From Alphaproteobacteria bacterium (GTDB lineage: Bacteria; Pseudomonadota; Alphaproteobacteria; Micropepsales; Micropepsaceae): a stretch of 42,592 nucleotides of DNA. The stretch is from contig JABFRX010000017.1 in assembly GCA_013140995.1 (NCBI GenBank), positions 1-42,592 of the forward strand, written 5' to 3'. Shown one piece after another: positions 1 through 7,559 of this stretch. Within the stretch, counting starts at the first letter, position 1. Each line of letters starts with the position of its first letter. Position numbers and translations under genes: made by a program. The notes beneath the pieces are model-generated. The model did not search any database. It saw only the letters and a program-made list of their open reading frames with translations, and had not been told where the DNA came from.

Positions 1-42
1 GTGCGAAGACGTCGACGGTCGAGCGCGTCGACGTCTTCGCAC
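1..42. repeat. Perfect 16-bp inverted repeat at the window edge
   Basis: Bases 1-16 (gtgcgaagacgtcgac) are the exact reverse complement of bases 27-42, with a 10-base loop between them. The repeat sits inside the open frame of the first gene, so it is not a normal intergenic terminator, and no T-run follows. It starts at base 1 exactly. That suggests a contig end at a foldback, such as an assembly or amplification artefact, or a real hairpin. The sequence alone cannot separate these. Confidence 0.9.
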
Positions 43-845
43 AGGATGGAGCTCCCGTCGCCGGGGCGCGTGTCGCCGAGATGCTGCGATCATTCAGGGT
101 TCCCGACGGAACGACGGACATTGTGCTAGACAAGAGCGCGTTGTCCATCGGCGTTGGCTTTCCCATCGCGCGATTCCTCTTGGACAAATGCGAGGCAGCT
201 GGCAATATCAATTTCCACATTATGATTGTGTCCAATCCTGAATTGGACGCTCGAATTTTCGGCGAGCCCGACGACCGTGTGATCAATGTACGCGGTTTCG
301 CCGGTTCGTCCGTGACCGCGGGCGAGGAGAAGCTTGCGCGGATATGGGTCCCCCAACTCTCGCATCGGAAGGCGTCTGCGCTGACGAAAATACGCGCGGC
401 CTCGGGCGACACCGTTTACAAGATCTGCCCGACTCTCCCGTTTCCCGCGCGCAATCCGCGCCGCGCAGACGAACTCATCGCCGAGTTCGAGGGGCAGTTG
501 CGGGCTTGGGATGTCGACGCGCGCGACATCATCTATGTTTCGGAGCGAAACCCGCTCGACAGCTATCGGACCCTTTCAACTTTGAAGCTGAGATATGACC
601 GGACCGTTGACGGTGTATTCGTACCACAGCTCGTGCTGTCCCCGATCGGTAGCAAAGTGATGGCAACGGGCGCCATGATGGCTGCCATCGAACACGACCT
701 GCCGGTGCAATACGTCGAAACCTTGCGCTACGAATTTGACCCGCCGAACCCGGCGGGAGACAGGCCGGATGACATGATGGTGCACCTATGGCTGCAGGGA
801 CCGATCTACGCGGGCCTCCGAGCGCCTTCGTCCGGTACGAGCTAG
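3..845 (+). CDS. Rossmann-like conserved protein, 5' truncated
   Basis: The reading frame is open to the left edge, so the true start lies outside the window; the first internal ATG is at 81. The C-terminal 250 residues look like an alpha/beta Rossmannoid domain. They begin with an SALSIGVGFP segment and end with LSPIGSKVMATGAMMAAIE followed by PVQYVE. That last block resembles the small-residue loop and helix of CARF and related nucleotide-sensing Rossmann folds, but this is only a visual likeness. The stop codon directly precedes the GTG of the SIS-HAD gene, so the two genes are co-transcribed. No catalytic motif is recognised. Function is unknown; a sensor or scaffold role for the following sugar/nucleotide enzymes is an inference. 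The leftmost 14 codons fall within the inverted repeat and may be unreliable. Confidence 0.75.
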   Translation, partial: AKTSTVERVDVFAQDGAPVAGARVAEMLRSFRVPDGTTDIVLDKSALSIGVGFPIARFLLDKCEAAGNINFHIMIVSNPELDARIFGEPDDRVINVRGFAGSSVTAGEEKLARIWVPQLSHRKASALTKIRAASGDTVYKICPTLPFPARNPRRADELIAEFEGQLRAWDVDARDIIYVSERNPLDSYRTLSTLKLRYDRTVDGVFVPQLVLSPIGSKVMATGAMMAAIEHDLPVQYVETLRYEFDPPNPAGDRPDDMMVHLWLQGPIYAGLRAPSSGTS

Positions 846-2786
846 GTGAGGCGACTCTCCGTGCCCAATGCGCCTGTCTTTTCGACAAAGTTGGATCAAC
901 TACCCGACACAGTCGAGCTCTGTCTCTCGACCTCGTGTGAGCAGCTCGGACGGTCGATCGCCAGCGAGCTCTCTTCCGAGGCTTACATGGTCGGGTCTGG
1001 CGGATCTGCGGTGGTTGCAGAGTACGCCGCGCATTGCCGGCGTACGCTGGGCGCGCGGCCAACGATCGTGCAAACGCCGCTCGAATTCGTACTGGGCCAA
1101 GAGGCGCTAGCGGATGCAGCTGTATGGTTTTTTAGCGCGCGAGGCGATAATGCCGACATCGAAGCGGCGTTCAACGCTGCCTTCACTCGAGGGACCAAGA
1201 CCGTTCATGTCGTGACCAGCAATGCCAATGCGAAACTGCTCGCGTTGGCTGGCCAGCACGCCGGCGCTCAGGCGCACGTCATTCCCGTCAGCACGGAGCG
1301 CGACGGATTCCTTGCAACGCATTCGCTGGTCGCTGCAGCGTTGATGTGGCTTCGCGCATCCGACGCTGTCAGCGACGCCCCGATCGGACACGCACTTTTG
1401 CCAGAGGTGCGCAAGCATGTGCTGACCCGTCTCTCACGCGAAGAGCGCGTACACATAGCGTGGAAATTCCGTGACCTGAAGACGTCAGACACCCTGATTC
1501 TGCTACATGATCCGCGTCTGTTCGCGGCGGGGACGTTGATTGAGACGTCCGTCTGGGAGGCAGCGCTTTGCGCTATTCAGAGGACGGACTTTCGCAACTT
1601 TGCTCATGGGCGGCATGTATGGTTGGCGCGCCGTCCCGAGAGCGCCTTCCTTCTCTCCCTAACCGGAATCGAGACGCGAACCTTGTGGGACGGGCTTCAG
1701 GTGTTAGCGCCAAACGGTTTGCGACATGCGGGGTTCGACTACAACAATTGCGGCCGTTTCGAATGCTTGATTGCGCTGGTCGAAGCGTTGGTATTCGTCG
1801 AGGCGATCGGCCGGGCCGTCGATATTGACCCGGCCAAGCCTGGCGTAGGGAGGTTCGGCTCCGGGATGTACGATGACGCGGCGCTGCTTGACCTATCGCG
1901 GCGTTTGGGGCCTGCAGTACGCATGAAGACGGCGGCTGTCGCCAAGCGCGACGACCCCCGTTTGACTGCAACGGACTATTACGCTGCCGAGCAACAGTTT
2001 CGCGCGCGCCTCTCTACAGCAAGGTTTGGCGGGGTCGTTCTCGATTATGACGGAACGCTGGTTACGACGGACGCGCGATTTGACCCGCCTGATCGCGAGA
2101 TGATGATCCAAATCGGTCGGCTTATTAACGCTGGCGTTGGCGTCGCTATCTCGACTGGCCGAGGTGGTTCCGCAGGCGAAGCGTTGCGAGAGGCCGTGGC
2201 GCAGCAACATCACGCCAGCATTGCCATTGGCTACTACAATGGCGCCTATGTTCAAATGCTTGATGTCGATATTCGCAAAACACCGCCTCAGGCGAATGCC
2301 GACGTCCAGTCTGCCGCCTCTTGGCTCGATCGGAATCGTCGATTCTTTACATGCTTTAACATCAAGAACAGCGGCGTTCAGCTCACTGTCGAACACCGTG
2401 ATCTCGTAAACACCGCTGAGCTGGTTGACGCAATCTCTACAGCCTTTCCCATGTTGCGGACGGTCGAGTCCCAGCATTCGCTCGATATTGTTCCGCATGC
2501 GGCCTGCAAGACCGTTGTGGCGCGCTTGTTGGCGCACAAACATTCCGGTGCGGACATATTGTGCATCGGCGACAGTGGCCATTGGCGCGGTAACGACCAT
2601 GTCCTACTTGGCGAGCCATTCGGTGTCAGCGTCCATCGTGTCTGCGATCGCGCCGAAACGTGCTGGACTTTGTTCGGGCCAACGCTAACCGGTCCGGCAG
2701 CTGTTGCCCGCATCCTTCGCGCTCTGGCCCCCGATGTGGGCGGTCTAGCTCGCCTCGATCTTAGCCTGCTAGAGACTGGTACATGA
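846..2786 (+). CDS. SIS domain-HAD hydrolase fusion protein
   Basis: This is a two-domain protein of up to 646 residues. The N-terminal half (about 1-360) is a sugar isomerase (SIS) fold, with the phosphosugar-binding loop YMVGSGGSAVVAEYAAH near residues 47-63 and a second FSARGDNADI segment. The C-terminal part (about 395-620) is a HAD-superfamily hydrolase of the Cof/sucrose-phosphatase sort. It has VVLDYDGTL with nucleophile Asp400, an STGRGG motif and a CIGDSGHWRGND metal-binding motif. SIS domains bind or isomerise phosphosugars (family knowledge), so the fusion may convert and then dephosphorylate a phosphosugar or glycosyl-amine phosphate. GTG 846 follows the previous stop directly. 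GTG 861 is a good alternative start, with GAGG 9 bases upstream. The stop overlaps ATG 2783 of the next gene as ATGA. A SIS-HAD fusion is an unusual architecture. Confidence 0.85.
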   Translation: MRRLSVPNAPVFSTKLDQLPDTVELCLSTSCEQLGRSIASELSSEAYMVGSGGSAVVAEYAAHCRRTLGARPTIVQTPLEFVLGQEALADAAVWFFSARGDNADIEAAFNAAFTRGTKTVHVVTSNANAKLLALAGQHAGAQAHVIPVSTERDGFLATHSLVAAALMWLRASDAVSDAPIGHALLPEVRKHVLTRLSREERVHIAWKFRDLKTSDTLILLHDPRLFAAGTLIETSVWEAALCAIQRTDFRNFAHGRHVWLARRPESAFLLSLTGIETRTLWDGLQVLAPNGLRHAGFDYNNCGRFECLIALVEALVFVEAIGRAVDIDPAKPGVGRFGSGMYDDAALLDLSRRLGPAVRMKTAAVAKRDDPRLTATDYYAAEQQFRARLSTARFGGVVLDYDGTLVTTDARFDPPDREMMIQIGRLINAGVGVAISTGRGGSAGEALREAVAQQHHASIAIGYYNGAYVQMLDVDIRKTPPQANADVQSAASWLDRNRRFFTCFNIKNSGVQLTVEHRDLVNTAELVDAISTAFPMLRTVESQHSLDIVPHAACKTVVARLLAHKHSGADILCIGDSGHWRGNDHVLLGEPFGVSVHRVCDRAETCWTLFGPTLTGPAAVARILRALAPDVGGLARLDLSLLETGT

Positions 2787-2833
2787 TCCGGCGATCTGGT
2801 ACAAAAGGAGAACATTTCGAATCGGAGGCCGGC

Positions 2834-3787
2834 GTGGCCAACGCTGCAGTTGATGTGGCTGGAACCGGGTTTGCCGTCTTAGACCGAGTTTACGCGGACG
2901 GGGACGCAGCGTTTGAGGCGCTTGGCGGCTCTTGCGGCAACGTGCTCGTTTCGCTCGCAATGCTCGAGCATTCAGTTGCGCCGGTTTTGGCGCTTGGCCG
3001 CGATGCAGTCGGCGAGCGCCTGCTGTGCGAGTTCATGCGCGCTGGTGCTGACACCGCATACATCTTCCGACACGAGCACCTGGCTTCACCTGTTCTCGCC
3101 CAACGGGTCGATACCGTGTCGGGCCAACACCACTTCAGTTTCATCTGCCCTGAAACCGATGAGGCACTCCCGCGCTTTCAGTCGATTGGTGGAGCCGATG
3201 TTCAGCAAGCCAGGCACGTGCTCAACGCGTGCCACGTCTTTTATACCGACCGCTTGTCCGATTCCATTCTTCACGCAATGGAGCTTGCGTTCCATGCAGG
3301 GGCGCTGATTTATTTCGAGCCATCGAACATCGAGGACAACGAGCTTTTCGAGCGTGCGCTCGACATGACGACGATCTTCAAATGCTCTTCTGAGCGATTG
3401 CACGCTGATCTCACCAAACGCGTGCCGCACCGCACTGTCTCCATCGTGACCCACGGCGTTGCCGGTCTCGAGGTCAGTAAGGGCGAAGAGCGTGTGTGGT
3501 GCGCTGCAGTTCCGGCCGAAGTGATCCGCGACACCTGCGGATCGGGCGATATGGTTTCGGTCGGCGTAATTGACTGGCTCATCCGACGGCAAGTCGCGCC
3601 ACAGGCCTTTGCGGTGAGCGACATACTAGGGGGCGTGACCGCCGGGCAGCGAGTAGCGTCAGCGAACTGCGCCTATCTTGGCGCGCGCGGGTTGTTTGCC
3701 GACCGCGGGGCGCAGTATGTGCGCAGGTTACTGGACAACCAATATGTTGATCCTGCGTTTCAGCCTGATCTCTTCGACGACGCTTAG
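2834..3787 (+). CDS. PfkB/ribokinase-family carbohydrate kinase
   Basis: This is a ribokinase-fold kinase that would phosphorylate a sugar or nucleoside with ATP. The N-terminus has a GGSCGNVLVSLAMLE segment matching the PfkB signature region. The C-terminal signature is DTCGSGD at residues 233-239, where the last Asp is the usual catalytic base; the common GAGD is GSGD here. GTG 2834 is chosen because GGAGG lies 5 bases upstream and the protein then begins directly at the fold. ATG 2783 overlaps the SIS-HAD stop and is the alternative start. SIS plus PfkB pairs occur in Amadori-product pathways, where the kinase phosphorylates the sugar adduct and the SIS enzyme cleaves it (FrlD/FrlB, established knowledge). 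That provides one model for this operon, but the substrate cannot be read from the sequence. Confidence 0.88.
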   Translation: MANAAVDVAGTGFAVLDRVYADGDAAFEALGGSCGNVLVSLAMLEHSVAPVLALGRDAVGERLLCEFMRAGADTAYIFRHEHLASPVLAQRVDTVSGQHHFSFICPETDEALPRFQSIGGADVQQARHVLNACHVFYTDRLSDSILHAMELAFHAGALIYFEPSNIEDNELFERALDMTTIFKCSSERLHADLTKRVPHRTVSIVTHGVAGLEVSKGEERVWCAAVPAEVIRDTCGSGDMVSVGVIDWLIRRQVAPQAFAVSDILGGVTAGQRVASANCAYLGARGLFADRGAQYVRRLLDNQYVDPAFQPDLFDDA

Positions 3788-3788
3788 A

Positions 3789-4325
3789 TTATTCTGCAGC
3801 CATCAAATGGACCGGACGAGTTCGCGTTTTCTTTGAGGGCGCATGAGATCTTTTTTTGCCTGCGCGCGCCAATTCTGAGCGAAGCTCCATCAACATGACG
3901 CCCAGCATATTTTGGCCAACACCGTTCACCTCGCCCCACAGCCGATTGACCTGATTGTCGACGGTCGCGCTCTCCACGAGACGCGCTTGCCCCGTACTTA
4001 GCAACAGTTCGCGCAAATCGGCGTGCTGGGTAAACTTGGCGCGCAGAACCGCACGCATTCGGTCAAACTTGGTCTTCGACCACTCTGGTGCAACATCCCA
4101 ATAGTAGAGGCCATGCGCTGCCATTGCCAGAAGAGCTGGCGTTGGCGCGGCCATCAGCCACTTTCTAACCGTAGGCTTTCGCGCTTTCCCTGCTTGGTAG
4201 GCGTGCTCCGAGGTCAAGAAAATCTCCCCTTCGAACTTGATCGCGCGTCGGTAGAGGTTGCTGAAAGCACCATAGGGACGCTCGCTCGCGCGGTAGAACT
4301 TGATGGTTTCAGCCTGTCGGGCCAT
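3789..4325 (-). CDS. NADAR (YbiA-type) N-glycosidase family protein
   Basis: The 178-residue protein matches the YbiA/NADAR (DUF1768) family along its length. It has FSN at 21-23, TSEHAYQ at 38-44 and a C-terminal LWGEVNGVGQNMLG at 129-142, all family hallmarks. Known members are N-glycosidases: E. coli YbiA removes damaged riboflavin-pathway intermediates, and other NADAR proteins remove ADP-ribose from guanine in DarT systems. ATG 4325 is supported by GAGG about 6 bases upstream. The gene converges on the PfkB gene with a single base between stops and diverges from the HTH gene. Its pairing with SIS, PfkB and HAD enzymes suggests handling of a glycosyl-amine or ribosyl adduct (inference). 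The basic C-terminal tail, rich in Lys and Arg, is beyond the family core. Confidence 0.92.
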   Translation of the reverse strand: MARQAETIKFYRASERPYGAFSNLYRRAIKFEGEIFLTSEHAYQAGKARKPTVRKWLMAAPTPALLAMAAHGLYYWDVAPEWSKTKFDRMRAVLRAKFTQHADLRELLLSTGQARLVESATVDNQVNRLWGEVNGVGQNMLGVMLMELRSELARAGKKRSHAPSKKTRTRPVHLMAAE

Positions 4326-4374
4326 TGATGCCTCTCTTGCAAATCAGCACACAAAAGACTATGCAAATATGCAT
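4326..4374. promoter_or_regulatory. Divergent control region with ATGCA-N4-TGCAT palindrome
   Basis: The NADAR and HTH genes start head to head within about 50 bases, so both promoters must overlap here. Bases 4361-4374 form ATGCA-aata-TGCAT with perfect 5-bp arms. TTGCAA hexamers also lie at 4337-4342 and 4379-4384. The arrangement suits an operator bound by the adjacent HTH protein, but binding is an inference. Confidence 0.45.
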
Positions 4375-4714
4375 GAAGTTGCAAGATCAAGATCGAACCC
4401 GATTGAAAGTGGCTTTGGCTCGCCGATTTGCAGACTCCGGGCTAAATTACAGTGACATAGCCCGCATATCGAACGTTCATGCCAGCCAAGTGCATCGGAT
4501 TTGTTCGGGCCGATTTCAGACGCTGAGCCACAACGTCGTGCAAGTTTGCAAAGCGCTCGGTCTGGACGAGCCACCATTTGGGAAGACGAAGATGACCGAT
4601 CCCGATCAGGCACGGATAGAAAGTACAGCGGTAGCATTGTGGGATCGCTCACGTGAGGATGCCGACCGGATCGTGCGGCTCCTGCGCCAGCTATCGGACC
4701 TACGGCGCTCGTAG
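4361..4714 (+). CDS. Small XRE-like helix-turn-helix regulator
   Basis: This is a small DNA-binding protein of about 117 residues. The helix-turn-helix is LNYSDIARISNVHASQVHRI, followed by CSGRFQTLSHNVVQVCKALG, as in XRE/Cro-type domains. The remainder is a charged helix with no further domain. Start choice is uncertain: ATG 4361 and ATG 4373 are both in frame, neither has a strong ribosome binding site, and ATG 4325 would overlap the NADAR start. The divergent orientation and the palindrome in its own 5' region point to autoregulation and control of the NADAR gene (inference). A role as antitoxin is possible, but no toxin is evident next to it except the decayed gene downstream. Confidence 0.75.
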   Translation: MQICMKLQDQDRTRLKVALARRFADSGLNYSDIARISNVHASQVHRICSGRFQTLSHNVVQVCKALGLDEPPFGKTKMTDPDQARIESTAVALWDRSREDADRIVRLLRQLSDLRRS

Positions 4715-4751
4715 AAGCACGGCGCAGTGGGCCTCCATTTCAATTCTGTGC

Positions 4752-5607
4752 ATGCGACCTCACAGGCGCCTCGACCAATTGAGGATCAATTTCTACGCCA
4801 AAGTCCAGCGACGGCGACCGTCTGAGAGAGAGCAACTCAATTTGCGAGCAATTACTATTTACGCTCCACCAACTTTCGGCCCTTCTGGCGATGTCGGAGG
4901 TGCCGAACAAGGCGGATGTAGCCCGTGTTGGAATCGTCACGTGGTACTACGGAATCTATGGCGCAGCCTCTGCCATGATCGCCGCCGCGGACGGATCCTT
5001 TCCGGAAACACATGCCGCGACGGCCCAGCAATGGGCGCGGAATTTTCCGGCCAATGGTCTTGCGATGCCGCCGTTCGCGGATCAATTGTCCAATTTGCTC
5101 GCCGATACCGTCAATCAAGAACTCTCTCTAGCGCGCCAGCGAGGAGAGCACTCTCTGACGAACCGACCATCGGACGCACGCCAGGCGTGGGGATGCTGCG
5201 CCGAATACCTGTCCGGCACCGCTGAGTAGGAGCAATGGAATATCCGTGAGCGCGTAATAGAAACTCGAGAGTTCAAAGCGTTGGGCACCCAGGACTTCCG
5301 CACGTGGGATGCGCGCGTGCTAAGGGACGCAGCCTACGCGAAACGAGGGATCGCGTTTCTGCATCAAGCATCGAGATATCGCGGAAAAGCCAACTATCGA
5401 GAGGCGATATACCTTGCCTATGGTAAGTCGCTTCCGAGACAGCTCGACGGCTTTATCTCCGACCTTGCTCGTGTGTCACGCGGCTTCGCCGTGATGGCAG
5501 CAGCGTATGTATCGTCGCGCATCGGCTCCGATCTGTGGTCAAACTTTCTGGATGACCTTGAAGCTAAGAGATCCATCTCGGCTTCGCCAAAAGCTGCTTG
5601 GTCATAG
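4752..5607 (+). pseudogene. Decayed HEPN-like gene (frameshift plus in-frame TAG)
   Basis: One coherent helical protein can be followed across two breaks. The N-terminus begins at ATG 4752 in one frame. Coding character then moves to another frame between about 4783 and 4850, giving a segment ICEQLLFTLHQLSALLAM. This runs into VTWYYGIYGAASAMIAAADG, which resembles HEPN helices. The frame stops at TAG 5227-5229, but the same frame then continues without interruption from EQWNIRERVIETREF to a stop at 5607, including RYRGKANYREAIYLAYGK. An intact ancestor would be about 285 residues. No clear HEPN RNase R-X4-6-H motif is seen, so the family is tentative. The gene follows the HTH regulator by about 40 bases and was probably part of that unit. 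Confidence 0.5.
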
Positions 5608-5871
5608 GACCCGCCTACGGTTGAAGAACGGCAAAACTTGGCTCACGCGATCCTGCTGAAGGCGTTCGTTCTGATCGATCATCGCCTCTAGCATCAGGAT
5701 TGTTAGAGTTTCGCTTCCAAATAGAATGCCCACCGGAGGACGTCACGCCGTCGCAGCGCGCTTCGATTGATCATGTGCTGATAACTGCGAATTACGCGTA
5801 CTGGCGACCGATCGAACGATACCTGGGGCAACGTGCGTGGGACGATCGCGAACGAGATCGGCGCTCTTGCG
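5608..5871. other. Intergenic stretch with no supported gene
   Basis: This 264-bp gap lies between the decayed gene and the end of the REC-kinase gene. Short open frames cross it, but none has a ribosome binding site or recognisable product. The only structure seen is the 20-bp direct repeat copy listed separately. Confidence 0.6.
5775..5794 (+). repeat. Direct repeat copy 1 (gtgctgataactgNgaatta)
   Basis: The 20-mer gtgctgataactgcgaatta recurs at 10763-10782 in the same orientation with one mismatch (c to t at position 14). The two copies bracket the signalling cassette and the IS21-like repeats. A weaker match (16 of 21) occurs at about 34179-34199, beside a recombinase relic. Flanking sequence is not shared, so this looks like a short recombination or transposition footprint rather than a duplicated gene. 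Confidence 0.6.
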
Positions 5872-7527
5872 TCAGGTTCGGGCCAGCCGATGAAGCGCCG
5901 CAAACATGCAAGCGCTGGTTCTCATTCTTTGCGCATCCGTTAGATCGGCAATACGCGCCAACCTGTAGTGAAACGCCGCCAGCGCATAGAGGTATTCCGC
6001 AGGATTGACTTTTCCGAATATCGCGTTCGCCCTCTCCCGGACTTTGAGAATGAAGCCTGCATAGGGCACCAGCGACTGCCTTTGGCGATTGAGCTTTCCC
6101 CCTTCTGGGAACGAATCCAGTAGGACACTCTCCGCATCGATATGCTGGCGCAAAGTCACCGGAGATAGCTTCGTAGCCTCTGAGGGATAGTAAAGCCGCA
6201 CGCTACTCTCCAATGCCACGAAATCCTCGAAAACGTGTCCCCTTCCCGTATCCTGAAAATCGATGAATGTGATTTGTTTCGCGTCGCTCGTCACGATGAT
6301 GTTGTTGCTGTTCAGATCTCCGTGACAAACCGTCATTGTTCCAGCCATCGCCAGGCGCTCGAAGAGAAGTCGCCAAGGCGCGGGATATTCGGTTCCGCCG
6401 ATCTCGAAACCGTCATGCTCATGAATACCGCAATTTGTAAGAAATGACGTCAGACCGGTGCGGGCACTGTTCAACCGATAGTCGGGTGAAAAAAACTTCT
6501 TGATATAGTGGGTTGATAAGCTTGGCGTGACGCTCTCGAATTTCTGATTGTACCAAATGTGGCCGGAACGGCCGAAGATCTGGTCCGCCAAGTTCTCGAA
6601 GGCCGCCTGGTCGCCTTTTGAAATAAAGTCCGTCAGGGAGACGTACTTCGCCGCATCGCCGAAGGCGAACGAATAAGCGATAGCGCCCCACAAGCGGGTT
6701 TCACCCCAACCTACTGTATCCACGCGCCAGCGATAGGGCACGATCAGGCGCACATATCTTTGAAAATTGGCCATCTCCTCGCGCGCTCGGTCAAGCGGCG
6801 AGATTTTCAAAACAAGCGGCACGAAGTCCAGATTCCGGTCGCGGACCGACAGCTCGATCCGCATAACCAGGCTGCCGCTGCGGCCCCCGCCGAGCGGTAT
6901 CAAGCGGGCCACATTCGGAAGAAATTGCGCATCGAGCTTCGGGCCTGTCCAAAGGCACTGCCGACACAACGTTCTTATGTCACTCCACTCAAGCGAAGCG
7001 CCTCTATGCGCCGGGTCGGGATGGTTGATCCGCGTGGCCTTGCGATGTTCTTCGGGAATCTCAAGATCGATGTCGGTCGCTATACGGAATTTCTCGACAA
7101 AGTCGGAGCGGAATTGTTCCTGCCAGCCGACGCGGGCGTTCGATTTCTCCACGTCGTAGATGAACGACTCTTTCGGAAGAAAGATGTCGAACGTGTGCGG
7201 CGCCCGGTCGTTCACCTCCTGGAGCTTCGGCGACTCCTGGCTGCAGGCCACGACGAACACATGTGGGAATTCCGATTTGATCCGCCGTATGTGATCGAGA
7301 CCGGTGCCCACCTTCGCGCTACCGAGCGTGAGGTCGCAAAACAGCACGTCGCATCTGTCTTCCCGGATCAACTCGTCGACCTGAGTCGCGTCCTTCGTAT
7401 CGACACATATGGCCTTGTAGTTCAGCGACAGAAACAACTTCGGCAGAATGCGGCGCAATATTTGGACAGTATTTTGTTCGTTTTCGAGAATAACAACTTT
7501 CAAACTTCGCTTTAGGTCTTCGTCCAT
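5872..7527 (-). CDS. Response regulator receiver-kinase-like fusion (REC-APH/TCAD9 type)
   Basis: This is a predicted cytoplasmic output protein of 551 residues. Residues about 10-130 form a receiver domain, with VVILENEQ as the acidic start, phosphoacceptor Asp65 in DVLFCDLTLGS and a conserved Lys in FLPKES. Residues about 200-460 are a protein-kinase/aminoglycoside-phosphotransferase-like fold, with LGGGRSGS as the glycine loop, LVLKIS carrying the ATP Lys, HGDLNSNN (His402, Asp404, Asn408) as catalytic loop and FIDFQD (Asp423) as metal site. The layout fits kinase-like domains described in bacterial conflict systems (TCAD9), though that label is from memory. ATG 7527 is chosen because CGGAG lies about 6 bases upstream. 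ATG 7563, overlapping the upstream stop as ATGA, is the alternative. It probably receives phosphate from the adjacent GAF protein (inference). Confidence 0.85.
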   Translation of the reverse strand: MDEDLKRSLKVVILENEQNTVQILRRILPKLFLSLNYKAICVDTKDATQVDELIREDRCDVLFCDLTLGSAKVGTGLDHIRRIKSEFPHVFVVACSQESPKLQEVNDRAPHTFDIFLPKESFIYDVEKSNARVGWQEQFRSDFVEKFRIATDIDLEIPEEHRKATRINHPDPAHRGASLEWSDIRTLCRQCLWTGPKLDAQFLPNVARLIPLGGGRSGSLVMRIELSVRDRNLDFVPLVLKISPLDRAREEMANFQRYVRLIVPYRWRVDTVGWGETRLWGAIAYSFAFGDAAKYVSLTDFISKGDQAAFENLADQIFGRSGHIWYNQKFESVTPSLSTHYIKKFFSPDYRLNSARTGLTSFLTNCGIHEHDGFEIGGTEYPAPWRLLFERLAMAGTMTVCHGDLNSNNIIVTSDAKQITFIDFQDTGRGHVFEDFVALESSVRLYYPSEATKLSPVTLRQHIDAESVLLDSFPEGGKLNRQRQSLVPYAGFILKVRERANAIFGKVNPAEYLYALAAFHYRLARIADLTDAQRMRTSACMFAALHRLART

Positions 7528-7559
7528 GAAAGTCTCCGAGAGCGATCGACGCGGGAATG

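Noticed and set aside
529-1062. Long minus-strand open frame opposite genes 1 and 2
   Set aside because: It is Arg/Pro/Ser-rich with no family likeness and no ribosome binding site, and it lies opposite two well-supported genes.
1893-2600. 235-codon minus-strand open frame opposite the SIS-HAD gene
   Set aside because: It mirrors the HAD domain coding strand; its composition reflects complementarity to a GC-rich gene.
5227-5229. TAG as a read-through codon for pyrrolysine or a suppressor tRNA
   Set aside because: A frameshift in the same gene and the lack of any pyrrolysine gene make simple decay more likely.
6760-7515. 251-codon plus-strand open frame opposite the REC-kinase gene
   Set aside because: The opposite strand has clear receiver and kinase motifs, whereas this frame has none.
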